From: Nonomuraea sp. PA05
GTDB lineage: Bacteria; Actinomycetota; Actinomycetes; Streptosporangiales; Streptosporangiaceae
Assembly (NCBI RefSeq): GCF_008086045.1
Contig: NZ_VSEY01000066.1
Coordinates: 1 to 52,893 of the forward strand
Direction: 5' to 3'
Length of the DNA stretch: 52,893 bases
Below the pieces are notes generated by a model. The model worked only from the letters and a program-made list of their open reading frames with translations. It ran no database searches and was not told the origin of the DNA. Every line of letters starts with the position of its first letter. Position 1 is the first letter of the stretch. Shown piece by piece: positions 34,449 through 42,826 of this stretch. The translations under genes were made by a program, and so were the position numbers.

Positions 34449-35594
34449 TCAGCGGAGCTTGGTGAAGAAGGCCGTGACGTCGTCGGTGAAGAGAGCGGGT
34501 TGCTCGGCGGCGAAGAAGTGCCCGCCCCGGTCGTACTCGGACCAGTGGACGAGGTTGTGGTCGCGTTCGGCCCAGGAGCGGATGGTGACGTCGCAGGCCT
34601 TGGACACGAGCACGCCCGTGGGGACGGCGCCCCGGGCAGCGGCGGCCCAGTCATCCTCACCGGCCGGGCTCTCGGAGTCGCCCCAGCCCGCCGGAGCGCT
34701 CATGTTCTCGTAGTAGAACTGCGCCGACGACCCCGCCGTCCCCGTCAGCCAGTACAAGCTCACGTTCGTCAGCATGAGGTCCCGATCGAGCGACTCCTCC
34801 GGCAGCCCCTCCACGGGCTCGGTCAGCTCCTTGAACTTCTCCATGATCCACGCGAGCTGCCCCACCGGCGAGTCGTGCAGCCCGTACGCCACGGTTTGCG
34901 GCCGTTTGGACTGCGTCTGCAGGTACCCGTCGTTCATGTTCTCCATGGCCTCCCATCGCCGCCGCTCCTCCTCCGACAGCCCGTCCATCTCCCCCTCCTG
35001 CCCGGCGGGGAAGGTGAGGGCGGCGTTGAGGTGGATTCCGGCGACCCGATCGGGCGCGTGCCTGCCCATCTCGGGGGCGATGAAGGCTCCGGCGTCGCCG
35101 CCCTGCACGCCGTACCGGCCGTACCCGAGCAGGTCCATCAGCTCGGTGAAGGCGCGGGCGGTGCGGGCGGCGTCCCAGCCGGTGGCGGACAGCGGGCTGG
35201 AGAAGCCGAAGCCCGGCAGCGACGGGACGACCAGGTGGAAGTCGCGGGAGAGCGGCTCGATGACGTCCAGGAACTCCACGAACGTCCCCGGCCAGCCGTG
35301 CAGCAGCATGAGCGGCAGCGCGTCGGCGCGCGCCGAGCGGACGTGCACGAAGTGGAGGCGCTGTCCGTCGATCGTGGTGGTGTGGTGGGGCAGCTCGTTG
35401 AGCTTGGCCTCGTGGGCGCGCCAGTCGTAGCCGGTGCGCCAGTACTCGGCGAGTTCGCGCAGGTAGCCGACCGGGACGCCGCGCTCCCAGCTGGTGCCGG
35501 GGAGCTGGTCCTGCCAGCGGGTGCGGGCCAGGCGGGCGTGCAGGTCGTCCAGGTCCTGCTGCGGAATCTCGATCCGGAACGGGTGAATGGTCAT
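34449..35594 (-). CDS. Epoxide hydrolase (EHN-type, alpha/beta fold)
   Basis: The 381-aa protein has an N-terminal EHN domain (IHPFRIEIPQQDLDDLHARL) and the alpha/beta core: oxyanion motif LLHGWPGT, nucleophile region VQGGDAGAF with Asp, and a C-terminal His in DRGGHFFAAEQP. It hydrolyses epoxides to diols; juvenile-hormone-type hydrolases share this layout. GAGAGGAAATTTC precedes the ATG at 35594. The NmrA-like gene upstream (35673) is co-directional, 78 bases away. Confidence 0.9.
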   Translation of the reverse strand: MTIHPFRIEIPQQDLDDLHARLARTRWQDQLPGTSWERGVPVGYLRELAEYWRTGYDWRAHEAKLNELPHHTTTIDGQRLHFVHVRSARADALPLMLLHGWPGTFVEFLDVIEPLSRDFHLVVPSLPGFGFSSPLSATGWDAARTARAFTELMDLLGYGRYGVQGGDAGAFIAPEMGRHAPDRVAGIHLNAALTFPAGQEGEMDGLSEEERRRWEAMENMNDGYLQTQSKRPQTVAYGLHDSPVGQLAWIMEKFKELTEPVEGLPEESLDRDLMLTNVSLYWLTGTAGSSAQFYYENMSAPAGWGDSESPAGEDDWAAAARGAVPTGVLVSKACDVTIRSWAERDHNLVHWSEYDRGGHFFAAEQPALFTDDVTAFFTKLR

Positions 35595-35672
35595 GAAATT
35601 TCCTCTCAAAGGTGCGGAAGGGCGGCGGGGTGCTCTGCGTCCGAGGGGGCGGAAGGCCGCGGGGTGCTCGGC

Positions 35673-36494
35673 TCAGAGAGGGCGGAAGGCGGCGGCGTGC
35701 TCGGCGGCCCACTGGGCGAACGTTCGTCCGGGACGGCCCGTGACGCGTTCCACGGTCGGCAGCACGACGGAGCCGGCGTCCGGCGGGTTCGCGCCGAGCT
35801 GGACCCCGAACTCGATCAGCTCGTCGCCCACCCCCGCCGCCCGCATGGCGGCGCGGTACTCCGCCTCGCTCTGCTCCTCGAACCGCAGCTCCCGCCCGAT
35901 CGCCGCGCCGATCAGCCGCGTCCGCTGCTCCGGCGTGAGCGTCTCGGGCCCGGTCAGCAGGTACGTCTCCCCCGCGTGCCCCTCCTCGACCAGCGCCGCC
36001 ACGGCGACGGCGGCGATGTCGGCCTCGTGCACCACGGCACCAGGATGGTTGCCGAAGACCCGCACCACCCCCTCCCGCCGGATGGAGTCGGCCCAGTCGA
36101 AGGCGTTGGCCATGAACTCGACGCACTGGAGCCGCGTCCACCTGAGCATCCCGGCCCGCAGCGCCTCCTCGACGGTGGACTCGTCCCAGCCGCTCAGCAC
36201 GCTGACGCGCCGCACGCCGGCCTGGGCCGCCAGCTCGACCAGCTCCGGCCCGTTCTCCAGCGGCGCGCCGTCGTCCCCGCCGAACGTGATCAGGTGCAGC
36301 CCCGTCACGCCCTCCAGCGCGGGGGCCAGCGTCGCGGCCTCGGTCAGGTCGCCGCAGGCCACCTCGACGCCGTCGGGGAACGCGGCCTTGCCGGGGTTCC
36401 TGGTCAGCGCCCGTACGGGTACGCCGCGTCCGGCCAGCTCGCTCACGATGCGGCGGCCGACAGTCCCCGTGGCGCCGGTCACGAGAATCGTCAT
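35673..36494 (-). CDS. NmrA-like NAD(P)-binding protein
   Basis: The 273-aa protein starts MTILVTGATGTVGRRIVSEL with the GxxGxxG dinucleotide loop of the NmrA/atypical SDR group and lacks the YxxxK motif. Related proteins reduce quinones or act as redox sensors. It is similar in plan to the protein at 39959. It is followed by the epoxide hydrolase, and a 35-base inverted repeat lies just upstream of its ATG. Confidence 0.87.
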   Translation of the reverse strand: MTILVTGATGTVGRRIVSELAGRGVPVRALTRNPGKAAFPDGVEVACGDLTEAATLAPALEGVTGLHLITFGGDDGAPLENGPELVELAAQAGVRRVSVLSGWDESTVEEALRAGMLRWTRLQCVEFMANAFDWADSIRREGVVRVFGNHPGAVVHEADIAAVAVAALVEEGHAGETYLLTGPETLTPEQRTRLIGAAIGRELRFEEQSEAEYRAAMRAAGVGDELIEFGVQLGANPPDAGSVVLPTVERVTGRPGRTFAQWAAEHAAAFRPL

Positions 36495-36501
36495 CCGTGT
36501 T

Positions 36502-36536
36502 CTCCTGTCCGATGGTTCTTGTCTGTCGGACAGGAG
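36502..36536. promoter_or_regulatory. 11-bp inverted repeat between NmrA-like and serine-hydrolase genes
   Basis: CTCCTGTCCGA and TCGGACAGGAG form a perfect inverted repeat with a 13-base centre, 8 bases upstream of the NmrA-like ATG. It is a likely operator for a TetR or MarR regulator controlling the divergent pair. Confidence 0.7.
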
Positions 36537-36643
36537 GCGCTACATGGGAAATAGCGCCCGCTAGGCGGCGGAAACGGCGCGGAAACGCCGTGCGCGGTTG
36601 CATCGTGCCCAGTCCGCGAAGATCACGACGAGAAGAGGCACCC

Positions 36644-37957
36644 ATGACCGAATCCGCCGCCGAGCCGTCCGGGCGCACCGCGCACGACCTGCCCGGACGT
36701 GTCCACGGTCCGTCCCTGCACACCGCGCGCGACCTGCCCGGACGTGCCCACGGCCTGTCCCGGCGCACCGCGCTGGGCCTGTTGGGAGCCGTGCCCCTGA
36801 CGGCGGGAGGCGTGGTGGCCGCGTCCGGCGTCGCCGCGGCGGCCGACCGCTCCGACGGGATCCCCGCCGACCTGCGGCCGGGCGGCGCGTTCGACCGGTA
36901 CCTCAAGGACCTGGCTGAACGCGACCAGTTCTCCGGGACGGTGCTGCTGGCGCACCGCGGCCGGCACGTGCTGGCCCGCGCGTACGGCATGGCCGACAGG
37001 GAACGACGCGTCCCCAACGACCTGGACACGATCTACGCGATGGCCTCCGCCTCCAAGCCCTTCACCGGCCTGGCCGTGGTGCGGCTCGCCCAGCAGGGCA
37101 AGCTCAGGTTCTACGACAAGGTCGGCGCCCACCTGGACGGCTTCCCGGCGGAGATCGCCGAGAACGTCACCGTTCACCAGATGCTCACGCACACCTCAGG
37201 GATGACCGACCCCACCAACGACGCGACGGACCCGCGCGTCTTCACCAGCGTCGAGGAACGCAACCAGGACATCGCCGCCCGCGCCCGATCGCAGCGGCTG
37301 CGCTTCACGCCCGGCACCGCCAAGGAGTACTCCAGCATGGGCTACGAGGTGCTCGGCGAGCTGGTCGCGAAGGTGTCGGGGCAGCCGTTCCACGAGTACG
37401 TCCGCGAGCACGTCTTCGAGCGGGCGGGCATGGCCGACTCGGCCTACTTCACCAGGACGCGGTGGCTGGCGGACGAGCGCATCGCGCACCCGTACATGCT
37501 GCAGGAGGACGGCACGCGCGTCGACGGCGTGCGCAACCTGGACAAGGGCGGCGTCAGCGGGGTGAAGGGCAGCAACTCGGCCCGCGCGTTCATCGGGTCC
37601 GGCGGCGGGAACGGCTTCACGACCGCCCCCGACATGGTGCGCTTCGCGCTCGCGCTGCAACGCGACGAGCTGCTGAAGCGCGCCTACACCGAGCTGTACG
37701 TGAACGCGAAGGTGTCAGGCCCGCCCCTGCGGGAGGGCCCGGCGGATCCGCGCCGCGGGGAGGCGTTCCACGCGTACGGGCCGACCGCGTCCACCTTCAA
37801 CGACCGCCGCTACATCTCCCACGGCGGCGGCATCGCGGGCGGCTCGACGAACTGGAGCATCTACCTCGACCTCGACTGGGTCGCGGTGGTGCTGTGCAAC
37901 TACGACCTGCAGATCGAGCCGATCATCGAGCAGGAGCGCAGCCGGATCACCGCGTGA
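36644..37957 (+). CDS. Tat-exported beta-lactamase/serine hydrolase-like protein
   Basis: The 437-aa protein is a class-C beta-lactamase/esterase relative: SxxK in ASASKPFTG, a Tyr motif in KEYSSMGYEVLGE and HGGG in YISHGGGIAGG. The N-terminus carries SRRTALGLLGAVPLTAGG, a twin-arginine signal, preceded by a 15-residue tandem repeat (TAHDLPGRVHGPSLH / TARDLPGRAHGLSRR). ATG 36644 follows AGAAGAGG. It probably acts outside the membrane on esters or peptides. Its stop overlaps the convergent TetR gene by 11 bases. Confidence 0.88.
   Translation: MTESAAEPSGRTAHDLPGRVHGPSLHTARDLPGRAHGLSRRTALGLLGAVPLTAGGVVAASGVAAAADRSDGIPADLRPGGAFDRYLKDLAERDQFSGTVLLAHRGRHVLARAYGMADRERRVPNDLDTIYAMASASKPFTGLAVVRLAQQGKLRFYDKVGAHLDGFPAEIAENVTVHQMLTHTSGMTDPTNDATDPRVFTSVEERNQDIAARARSQRLRFTPGTAKEYSSMGYEVLGELVAKVSGQPFHEYVREHVFERAGMADSAYFTRTRWLADERIAHPYMLQEDGTRVDGVRNLDKGGVSGVKGSNSARAFIGSGGGNGFTTAPDMVRFALALQRDELLKRAYTELYVNAKVSGPPLREGPADPRRGEAFHAYGPTASTFNDRRYISHGGGIAGGSTNWSIYLDLDWVAVVLCNYDLQIEPIIEQERSRITA
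36676..36765 (+). repeat. 45-bp in-frame tandem duplication in the Tat leader
   Basis: Two 45-bp copies (36676-36720 and 36721-36765) encode 15-residue repeats; a third partial copy at 36766 runs into the Tat hydrophobic core. The original unit is probably the last one, which includes the twin arginine. Confidence 0.8.
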
Positions 37958-38525
37958 GCGGCTGCGCGCCGCCCGTCAGGTAGTGCTGCACCACCGGCCC
38001 GATGTCGCGGGCGAGCGTGTCGACGTCGGCGTCCGCCATCGGCGGGAAGCGCAGCACGTACCGGGTCAGTGCCAGGCCGAGGAGCTGCGTGGAGGCGAGC
38101 GCGGCGCGGTGCTCGGCGTCGGGCGCGCCGGTCAGGCGGGCGACGAGCGCGGTGATCTGCGTCGCGAACACCTCCCGCATCCGCTCAGCGGCCGTGGGGT
38201 TGGTGCTGGCGGAGCGGAGCAGCAGGATGAGCACGTCGTCGGCCTGCTCGCCCTCCCAGCGGGACAGGAAGTGCCGCACGATCAGCTCGCCGAGCCGCTC
38301 GCGCGGCGGCCGGGCGAGCTTGTCGAGCTGCAGGTCCACGTCCACGGCGGCGTGGAACAGCCCGGCCTTGCTGCCGTAGTAGCGCATGACCATGGACGGG
38401 TCCACGCCGACCAGGGAGGCGACCGCCCGGATCGTCATCGCCTCGTAGCCGCGCTCGACGAGCAGCTTCCTGGCAGCCGAGAGGATGGCGTTCCTGGTGG
38501 CTGCCGATCTCTCGGTGAATGCCAT
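37947..38525 (-). CDS. TetR family repressor
   Basis: The 192-aa product has a TetR HTH (MTIRAVASLVGVDPSMVMRYYGSKAGLF) and a helical C-terminal domain. ATG 38525 directly opens a standard TetR N-terminus (MAFTERSAATRNAILSAARK). A near-palindrome at 38534-38547 just upstream suggests autoregulation. It follows the haloalkane-dehalogenase-like gene on the same strand, 46 bases away. Confidence 0.9.
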   Translation of the reverse strand: MAFTERSAATRNAILSAARKLLVERGYEAMTIRAVASLVGVDPSMVMRYYGSKAGLFHAAVDVDLQLDKLARPPRERLGELIVRHFLSRWEGEQADDVLILLLRSASTNPTAAERMREVFATQITALVARLTGAPDAEHRAALASTQLLGLALTRYVLRFPPMADADVDTLARDIGPVVQHYLTGGAQPLTR

Positions 38526-38533
38526 GACAACAA

Positions 38534-38547
38534 GTGTAGGCCAACAC
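38534..38547. promoter_or_regulatory. Possible TetR operator
   Basis: GTGTAGGCCAACAC is symmetric at 12 of 14 positions and sits 9 bases upstream of the TetR ATG. Confidence 0.55.
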
Positions 38548-38571
38548 CCGTACGACTTGCATCCCGACCGG

Positions 38572-39423
38572 TCAGAGGTGCTTGGCCATCCACGCCGTGA
38601 CCACCTCGGCGATCACCTCCGGATGGTCCTCCGGAGTGTGGTGGCCCGCGACCTCCTCGCGCTCCACCACCTCCAGGGACGCGATGTTCGCGCGGCACCA
38701 GTCGATGGTCTCCCGCGTCCACATCATGCCGGGGCCGGGCCGGAAGTCGATCAGCAGCTTCGGCACCTCGACGCTGGCGGCCAGCCACCGGTCGAACGCC
38801 TCGATCCTGGCCACCACGTCGGCGGGCTCGCCGTCCAGCGGCATCGAGCGGGCCCAGCGCAGCAGCGGCAGCCTGCTCTCCCTCGTCGGGTACGGCCGCA
38901 GGTACGCCTGCGTGTCCTCGTCGGCCATCGGCGTGGCGACGCTGCCGGGCAGGCCGCGCAGGAAGGCGTTGTCGTCGAGCATCATGGTCTCGCCGACACC
39001 GTCGGTCTTGATCGCCCGGAACAGCGGCCGGCCGCCCTCGGGGAACTCCTCCCAGGTCATCGGCTTGACGATGGCCTCGGTGAAGGCGATGCCGCGCACC
39101 CGGTCCGGGTGGCGGGCGGCCCAGTCGAACGCGAGCGCGCCGCCCCAGTCGTGGCCGACGAGCAGCACGTCGCGCAGGTCCAGGGCGTCGAACCAGGCGT
39201 CGAGGTAGCGGGCCTGGTCGGCGAAGGTGTAGTCGATGGCGGGCTTTCCTGAGTCGCCCATGCCGATCAGGTCGGGGGCCAGGCGGCGGCCCTGGCCGAT
39301 GGCGGGCATGACGGCGCGCCACAGGTGAGAGGAGGTGGGGTTGCCGTGCAGGAAGACGATGGGGGCGCCGGTGCCGAGGTCGCGGTAGGAGATGGCGGAG
39401 TCGAGGACTTGCTGGATGGGCAT
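38572..39423 (-). CDS. Haloalkane dehalogenase-like alpha/beta hydrolase
   Basis: The 283-aa protein has the halide-binding Asn loop FLHGNPTSSHLWR, nucleophile Asp plus Trp in VGHDWGGALAFDWAARHP, and the His in AGHHTPEDHPE. These match haloalkane dehalogenases of the LinB/DhaA branch; an acid residue for the triad is likely in the VPKLLIDFRPG region. The ATG 39423 lies 15 bases after the PPOX gene stop, so they form one unit. The halogenated substrate is unknown. Confidence 0.88.
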   Translation of the reverse strand: MPIQQVLDSAISYRDLGTGAPIVFLHGNPTSSHLWRAVMPAIGQGRRLAPDLIGMGDSGKPAIDYTFADQARYLDAWFDALDLRDVLLVGHDWGGALAFDWAARHPDRVRGIAFTEAIVKPMTWEEFPEGGRPLFRAIKTDGVGETMMLDDNAFLRGLPGSVATPMADEDTQAYLRPYPTRESRLPLLRWARSMPLDGEPADVVARIEAFDRWLAASVEVPKLLIDFRPGPGMMWTRETIDWCRANIASLEVVEREEVAGHHTPEDHPEVIAEVVTAWMAKHL

Positions 39424-39438
39424 GTCGTGCGGGTCCTT

Positions 39439-39885
39439 TCAGAGGTTCAGGTGCAGGAAGCGGTCCACCGCGATCTCGATCACGACCCGGCCTGGCGGGG
39501 CGGGCGGGGGTGAGAGGTAGCGGTGGGTGTAGCGGGTGGTGGCTTCGGCTATGCGGTGCGGGTCGTGGGAGACCGTGGCCCGGCCTTCCAGGGTGAGCCA
39601 GCGGAAGCCCGCGACCTGGCAGAGCGCCGCCCGGCCGCCGGGGGTGGCCGGGGTGGCAGGGACGGGGAGGGCTGCCGGGGTGGCGGGGGTGGTGGTCAAG
39701 TTGCGGGCTTTGCGGGAGGTGGCGACCGTCAGGACGCGGGCCAGGCCCGACTCCCGGTCCCAGGTGAAGCGGACGGGCACCACGTGCGGGGTGCCGTCGG
39801 GCCGCAGCGTGGTCAGGGTCGCCACGCCGGGCTCGGCCAGGAAGTCCCGCGCCGCGCGAGGCAGGCGGACGGTGGCGCCGGTCAT
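39439..39885 (-). CDS. PPOX-class flavin/F420-dependent protein
   Basis: The 148-aa split-barrel protein begins LPRAARDFLAEPGVATLTTLRPDGTPHVVPVRF and has the KARNL phosphate-binding element. This is the pyridoxamine-oxidase-like/F420-dependent family, many members of which use F420 in actinobacteria. Residues 64-84 are a Pro/Ala-Thr-rich insertion, atypical for the family. It is in a unit with the dehalogenase-like gene downstream. The start codon lies in a 38-bp tandem repeat. Confidence 0.83.
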   Translation of the reverse strand: MTGATVRLPRAARDFLAEPGVATLTTLRPDGTPHVVPVRFTWDRESGLARVLTVATSRKARNLTTTPATPAALPVPATPATPGGRAALCQVAGFRWLTLEGRATVSHDPHRIAEATTRYTHRYLSPPPAPPGRVVIEIAVDRFLHLNL

Positions 39886-39975
39886 CGGGAGCCCGCGATG
39901 CTACGGACGGGCGCGCCGGTCACCGGAAGGCCGCGACCATCAGAGGCGGTCACGCCGGTCACCGGAAGGCCACGG
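39875..39975. repeat. 38-39-bp tandem repeat at the NmrA-PPOX junction
   Basis: Three copies of a unit beginning (G/A)CGCCGGTCA occur at 39875, 39913 and 39952. On the coding strand each contains (A/G)TGACCGGCG, so one copy supplies the PPOX start and another the NmrA stop. Confidence 0.8.
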
Positions 39976-40774
39976 CGTTGCGGGCCGCCCAGTCGGCGAA
40001 GGTGCGCGGGGCGCGGCCGAGGAGCCGTTCCACGTCCGGGCTGACCCGCCGCTCCTCCTCGGTCGGCGTCCCGAGGATGGCCAGCGTCCCCTCGACGGCC
40101 TGCTCAGGCATGAAGCCCAGCATCTGTGCCCGAGCCTCCTCCCTGCTCTGCTCGACGAACCGCACCTCAGCCCCCACCGCCTCACCGATCACGGCGGCCC
40201 GCTCCCGCGGCGAGACGGGCCCCGGCCCGGTCAGTACGTACGTCCGCCCCGCATGCCCGTCCTCACGCAACACCACGGAAGCGACCTCCGCGATGTCGGC
40301 CGGATCGATGACGGGCAGGGCCACGTCGGCGAACGGCGCGGCGGCCGTGCGGTGCGCGCGGATCGGCTCGGCCCAGGCGAACGCGTTGGAGGCGAACCCG
40401 CCCGGCCGCAGGATCGTCCACTCCAGCCCCGACTCGCGCACGGCCTCCTCGAAGGCGACCGGATGCCCGTACAAGCCCGGCCTGGTCCCCGCGCCCTGTG
40501 AGGAGAGCAGCACCACGCGCCGGACCCCGCCCGCCGCAGCCGCTTCGAGCACGGCGCGCGGCTCGTCCCCGGCGACGAGCAGGAACAGCGCACCGGCCCC
40601 CTCGAAGGCGGCCTTCAGACCGGCGGGATCCCCCAGGTCTCCGGCGCTGTGCCGCGCACCGCCGGGGAGGGGCGCGGGACGCCGGGAGACGGCGGTGACC
40701 TGCTCGCCTGCGGCGGCGAGCAGCCGCACCAGCTCGCTTCCGACGTTCCCGGTGGCACCTGTGACGACGAACAT
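39959..40774 (-). CDS. NmrA-like NAD(P)-binding protein
   Basis: The 271-aa product begins MFVVTGATGNVGSELVRLL with the Rossmann GxxGxxG loop and lacks a YxxxK site. It is a paralogue in plan of the protein at 35673 (both end RTFA(D/Q)WAA(R/E)). It is divergent from a TetR gene, with two operators in the shared gap, and co-directional with the PPOX and dehalogenase-like genes. A quinone-reductase or redox-sensor role is likely. Confidence 0.87.
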   Translation of the reverse strand: MFVVTGATGNVGSELVRLLAAAGEQVTAVSRRPAPLPGGARHSAGDLGDPAGLKAAFEGAGALFLLVAGDEPRAVLEAAAAGGVRRVVLLSSQGAGTRPGLYGHPVAFEEAVRESGLEWTILRPGGFASNAFAWAEPIRAHRTAAAPFADVALPVIDPADIAEVASVVLREDGHAGRTYVLTGPGPVSPRERAAVIGEAVGAEVRFVEQSREEARAQMLGFMPEQAVEGTLAILGTPTEEERRVSPDVERLLGRAPRTFADWAARNAVAFR

Positions 40775-40789
40775 GGAACACTCCTCAGG

Positions 40790-40809
40790 AGTTAGTTAGT
40801 TGACTGACT
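40790..40809. promoter_or_regulatory. TetR operator, NmrA side
   Basis: AGTTAGTTAGTTGACTGACT matches the perfect operator at 40851 at 17 of 20 positions. It lies 16 bases upstream of the NmrA-like ATG. Confidence 0.8.
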
Positions 40810-40847
40810 CAGTGCCACGACCATAGCGGGATGCCAAGCGGCGTGTC

Positions 40848-40870
40848 TATAGTTAGTCAGGTGACTAACT
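40848..40870 (+). promoter_or_regulatory. TetR operator overlapping a leaderless start
   Basis: AGTTAGTCAGGTGACTAACT (40851-40870) has perfect 9-2-9 symmetry. The -10-like TATAGT (40848-40853) lies 7 bases before GTG 40861, which itself lies inside the operator. This is the geometry of a leaderless, self-repressed mRNA. Confidence 0.82.
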
Positions 40871-41424
40871 CAACACGGGCGGGGAAGCGGGAGCGGCTCG
40901 CGGGCGCCGCCGTACGGGTGCTGCACGAGCAGGGCGTCGAGAAGACCACCCTCGCCGACATCGCGCGCGCGGCCGACGTTCCCGTGGGCAACGTCTACTA
41001 CTACTTCAAGACCAAGGACCAGCTCGTCGAGGCGGCCATCGAGGAGCACGGCCACCACCTCGACACCATGATCGAGACGCTGGAGCGGCTCGGCACGCCA
41101 CAGGAGCGGCTCAAGGCGCTGCTGCGGGGCTGGATCGGCGAGAGCGACCTCACCGCCAAGTACGGCTGCCCGACCGGCACGCTCGCCGCCGAGCTCGACA
41201 AGCGCGACGACGGCCTCGACCGCGCCATCGCCCAGGTCATGGGGCGGATGGTCGACTGGGTGGAGAGCCAGTTCGCGGCCATGGGGCGGGCGGACGCGCG
41301 GGAGCTGGCGGTCGCCCTGTTCGCCGCGTACCAGGGGGCGGCGCTGCTGACCAACACCTTCCGCGACCCCGGCCTGATGCGGACGGAGGGCCACCGGCTG
41401 GAACGCTGGATCGACTCGCTCTGA
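40861..41424 (+). CDS. TetR family repressor, leaderless
   Basis: The 187-aa protein starts at GTG 40861 (VTNSTRAGKRERLAG) with the HTH LADIARAADVPVGNVYYYFKTKDQLVEAA and a TetR_C domain of the QacR-like/AefR type (LKALLRGWIGE). An ATG at 40831 is also in frame, but the operator and -10 box overlap the GTG, so the GTG is favoured. It should repress itself and the divergent NmrA-like gene through the pair of AGTTAGT operators. Confidence 0.88.
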   Translation: MTNSTRAGKRERLAGAAVRVLHEQGVEKTTLADIARAADVPVGNVYYYFKTKDQLVEAAIEEHGHHLDTMIETLERLGTPQERLKALLRGWIGESDLTAKYGCPTGTLAAELDKRDDGLDRAIAQVMGRMVDWVESQFAAMGRADARELAVALFAAYQGAALLTNTFRDPGLMRTEGHRLERWIDSL

Positions 41425-41541
41425 TTCGCCGACCGGCCACCCGGGCGTCGCCGTCACGACAACCCGATGAAGCAGGCCTGAAGCCCGCGCGCCGTAGCCT
41501 CACGCCCGAGGCGCCCATGGCGCTTGCGGCCTGCTCCACGA

Positions 41542-41571
41542 GGGTCTCCCGGCGCGGGGGCGGGGAGACCC
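41542..41571 (+). terminator. Hairpin in the TetR/HTH-TM gap
   Basis: GGGTCTCCC and GGGAGACCC form a 9-bp stem with a 12-base GC-rich loop. It lies between the TetR stop and the next gene in a 238-base gap that has no other clear gene; it may be a terminator or attenuator. Confidence 0.55.
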
Positions 41572-41662
41572 CGCCTGGCGGAAAATGCTTCGTGCACGCA
41601 GCGTCATCACTCGTACACTGACCATCACTGGCACACCCCGGTTCTGGTCGGGAGAGGCGCGG

Positions 41663-42739
41663 ATGAGCACGGAGCTGGAAGGGGTCGCCGGGGCGCAGGC
41701 TCGTGGCGGCCTGGAGTCGGTGACGCGGCACGAGGAGCTGGTGCGGCTGCTGGCGGAGCAGTTCGCGCGGGCGGACGTGTCGTTGCGGGAGTTGCAGGCC
41801 CGGGCCGATCGGGCCGGTGGGACGCGGCTGCCCCGGGCCACCTGCGCCGACATGCTGGCGGGGCGGCGGTTCCCGAAGAAGGCGGTGATGGTGGCGTTCC
41901 TGCGGGGGTGCCGGGTGCCCGAGCATCGGCTGCCCGCGTGGGAGCGGGCGTGGGAGCGGGTACGGGTGGCGCGGCTGGCGGCCATGGCGGCACGGGCGCA
42001 GGCGGAGGCTCAGGCGCAGCTCAGTGCGCTGGCCACGGTCGCGTCGCCACTGCGCGTCACGCCTGCCGCGACGGTGGAACGCGACGAGGCGGCGCCACAG
42101 GACGAGCCGGAAGCGGCGGCTCAGGCGGGCGGGACGTGCGTGGACACGTCGCCGGGCAAGGAGCGGGCGCGGGGCCGGTCGCTGGGGGTCGCCGTGCTCG
42201 CCTCGCTGGCCGCCGCCATCCTGGGCCTCCTGGTAGGAACCTGGCTGCCACACCGAACCACCCCGGAACCCCCCACCATCGCGGACGACGGCCGCGCGTT
42301 CGGCCCCGGCGGTTCGAGCCGCTTCACCGTGACAGTGCACCCGTCCAACACAGGCGTCCGCCTGACCCGCCGCCTCGACGCGGGCATCGGCGAGCAGCAC
42401 GCCACCATCACGGTGAACGGAACCCAGGCAGCCACCTGGCGCCCGCTGCCGGCACGCGAAACGTACCGATGGCAGGACCAGACGGCGGAGCTCCCGCCGT
42501 CACTGACCACCGGCCGCGGCTCGCTGACCGTCGTCAACACGTTCGTCTCGTCCGAGCAGGACTTCAACGAGTTCAGGTACGTCGTCGAACAACGGATCAA
42601 CGGCCGCTGGCGAACCGCCGACACTCTCGACGTGGGCCCCCGGCACCTCGCCGGCGAGGCCGCCCACGGCTACGCGATCACCGGCCCCCAGACGTTCGCC
42701 GACGTGCGGGAGTTCGCCTACCCGCCGCGTCGGTCGTGA
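41663..42739 (+). CDS. Membrane-anchored XRE-like HTH protein
   Basis: The 358-aa protein has an N-terminal XRE-type HTH region (residues ~20-95, LRELQARADRAGG...PRATCADMLAGRRFP), an Ala-rich linker, one transmembrane segment at ~173-194 (LASLAAAILGLLVGTWL) and an extracytoplasmic beta-rich domain (~205-358). This layout occurs in actinobacterial proteins of unknown role and would link an outside signal to the cytoplasmic domain. ATG 41663 follows GGGAGAGG. The HTH may bind protein rather than DNA. No operon partner. Confidence 0.78.
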   Translation: MSTELEGVAGAQARGGLESVTRHEELVRLLAEQFARADVSLRELQARADRAGGTRLPRATCADMLAGRRFPKKAVMVAFLRGCRVPEHRLPAWERAWERVRVARLAAMAARAQAEAQAQLSALATVASPLRVTPAATVERDEAAPQDEPEAAAQAGGTCVDTSPGKERARGRSLGVAVLASLAAAILGLLVGTWLPHRTTPEPPTIADDGRAFGPGGSSRFTVTVHPSNTGVRLTRRLDAGIGEQHATITVNGTQAATWRPLPARETYRWQDQTAELPPSLTTGRGSLTVVNTFVSSEQDFNEFRYVVEQRINGRWRTADTLDVGPRHLAGEAAHGYAITGPQTFADVREFAYPPRRS

Positions 42740-42826
42740 GCTGCCGCCACGGCAGCTTTTTCCCGGGCGGGGGGGTCAACCGATCGGTGGATATCGGGGC
42801 GGGCACGGGCGGAAGATCCTCGATGC

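Noticed and set aside
34500..36554. A 684-codon plus-strand open frame
   Set aside because: Antisense of the epoxide hydrolase and NmrA-like genes, both of which have clear motifs on the other strand.
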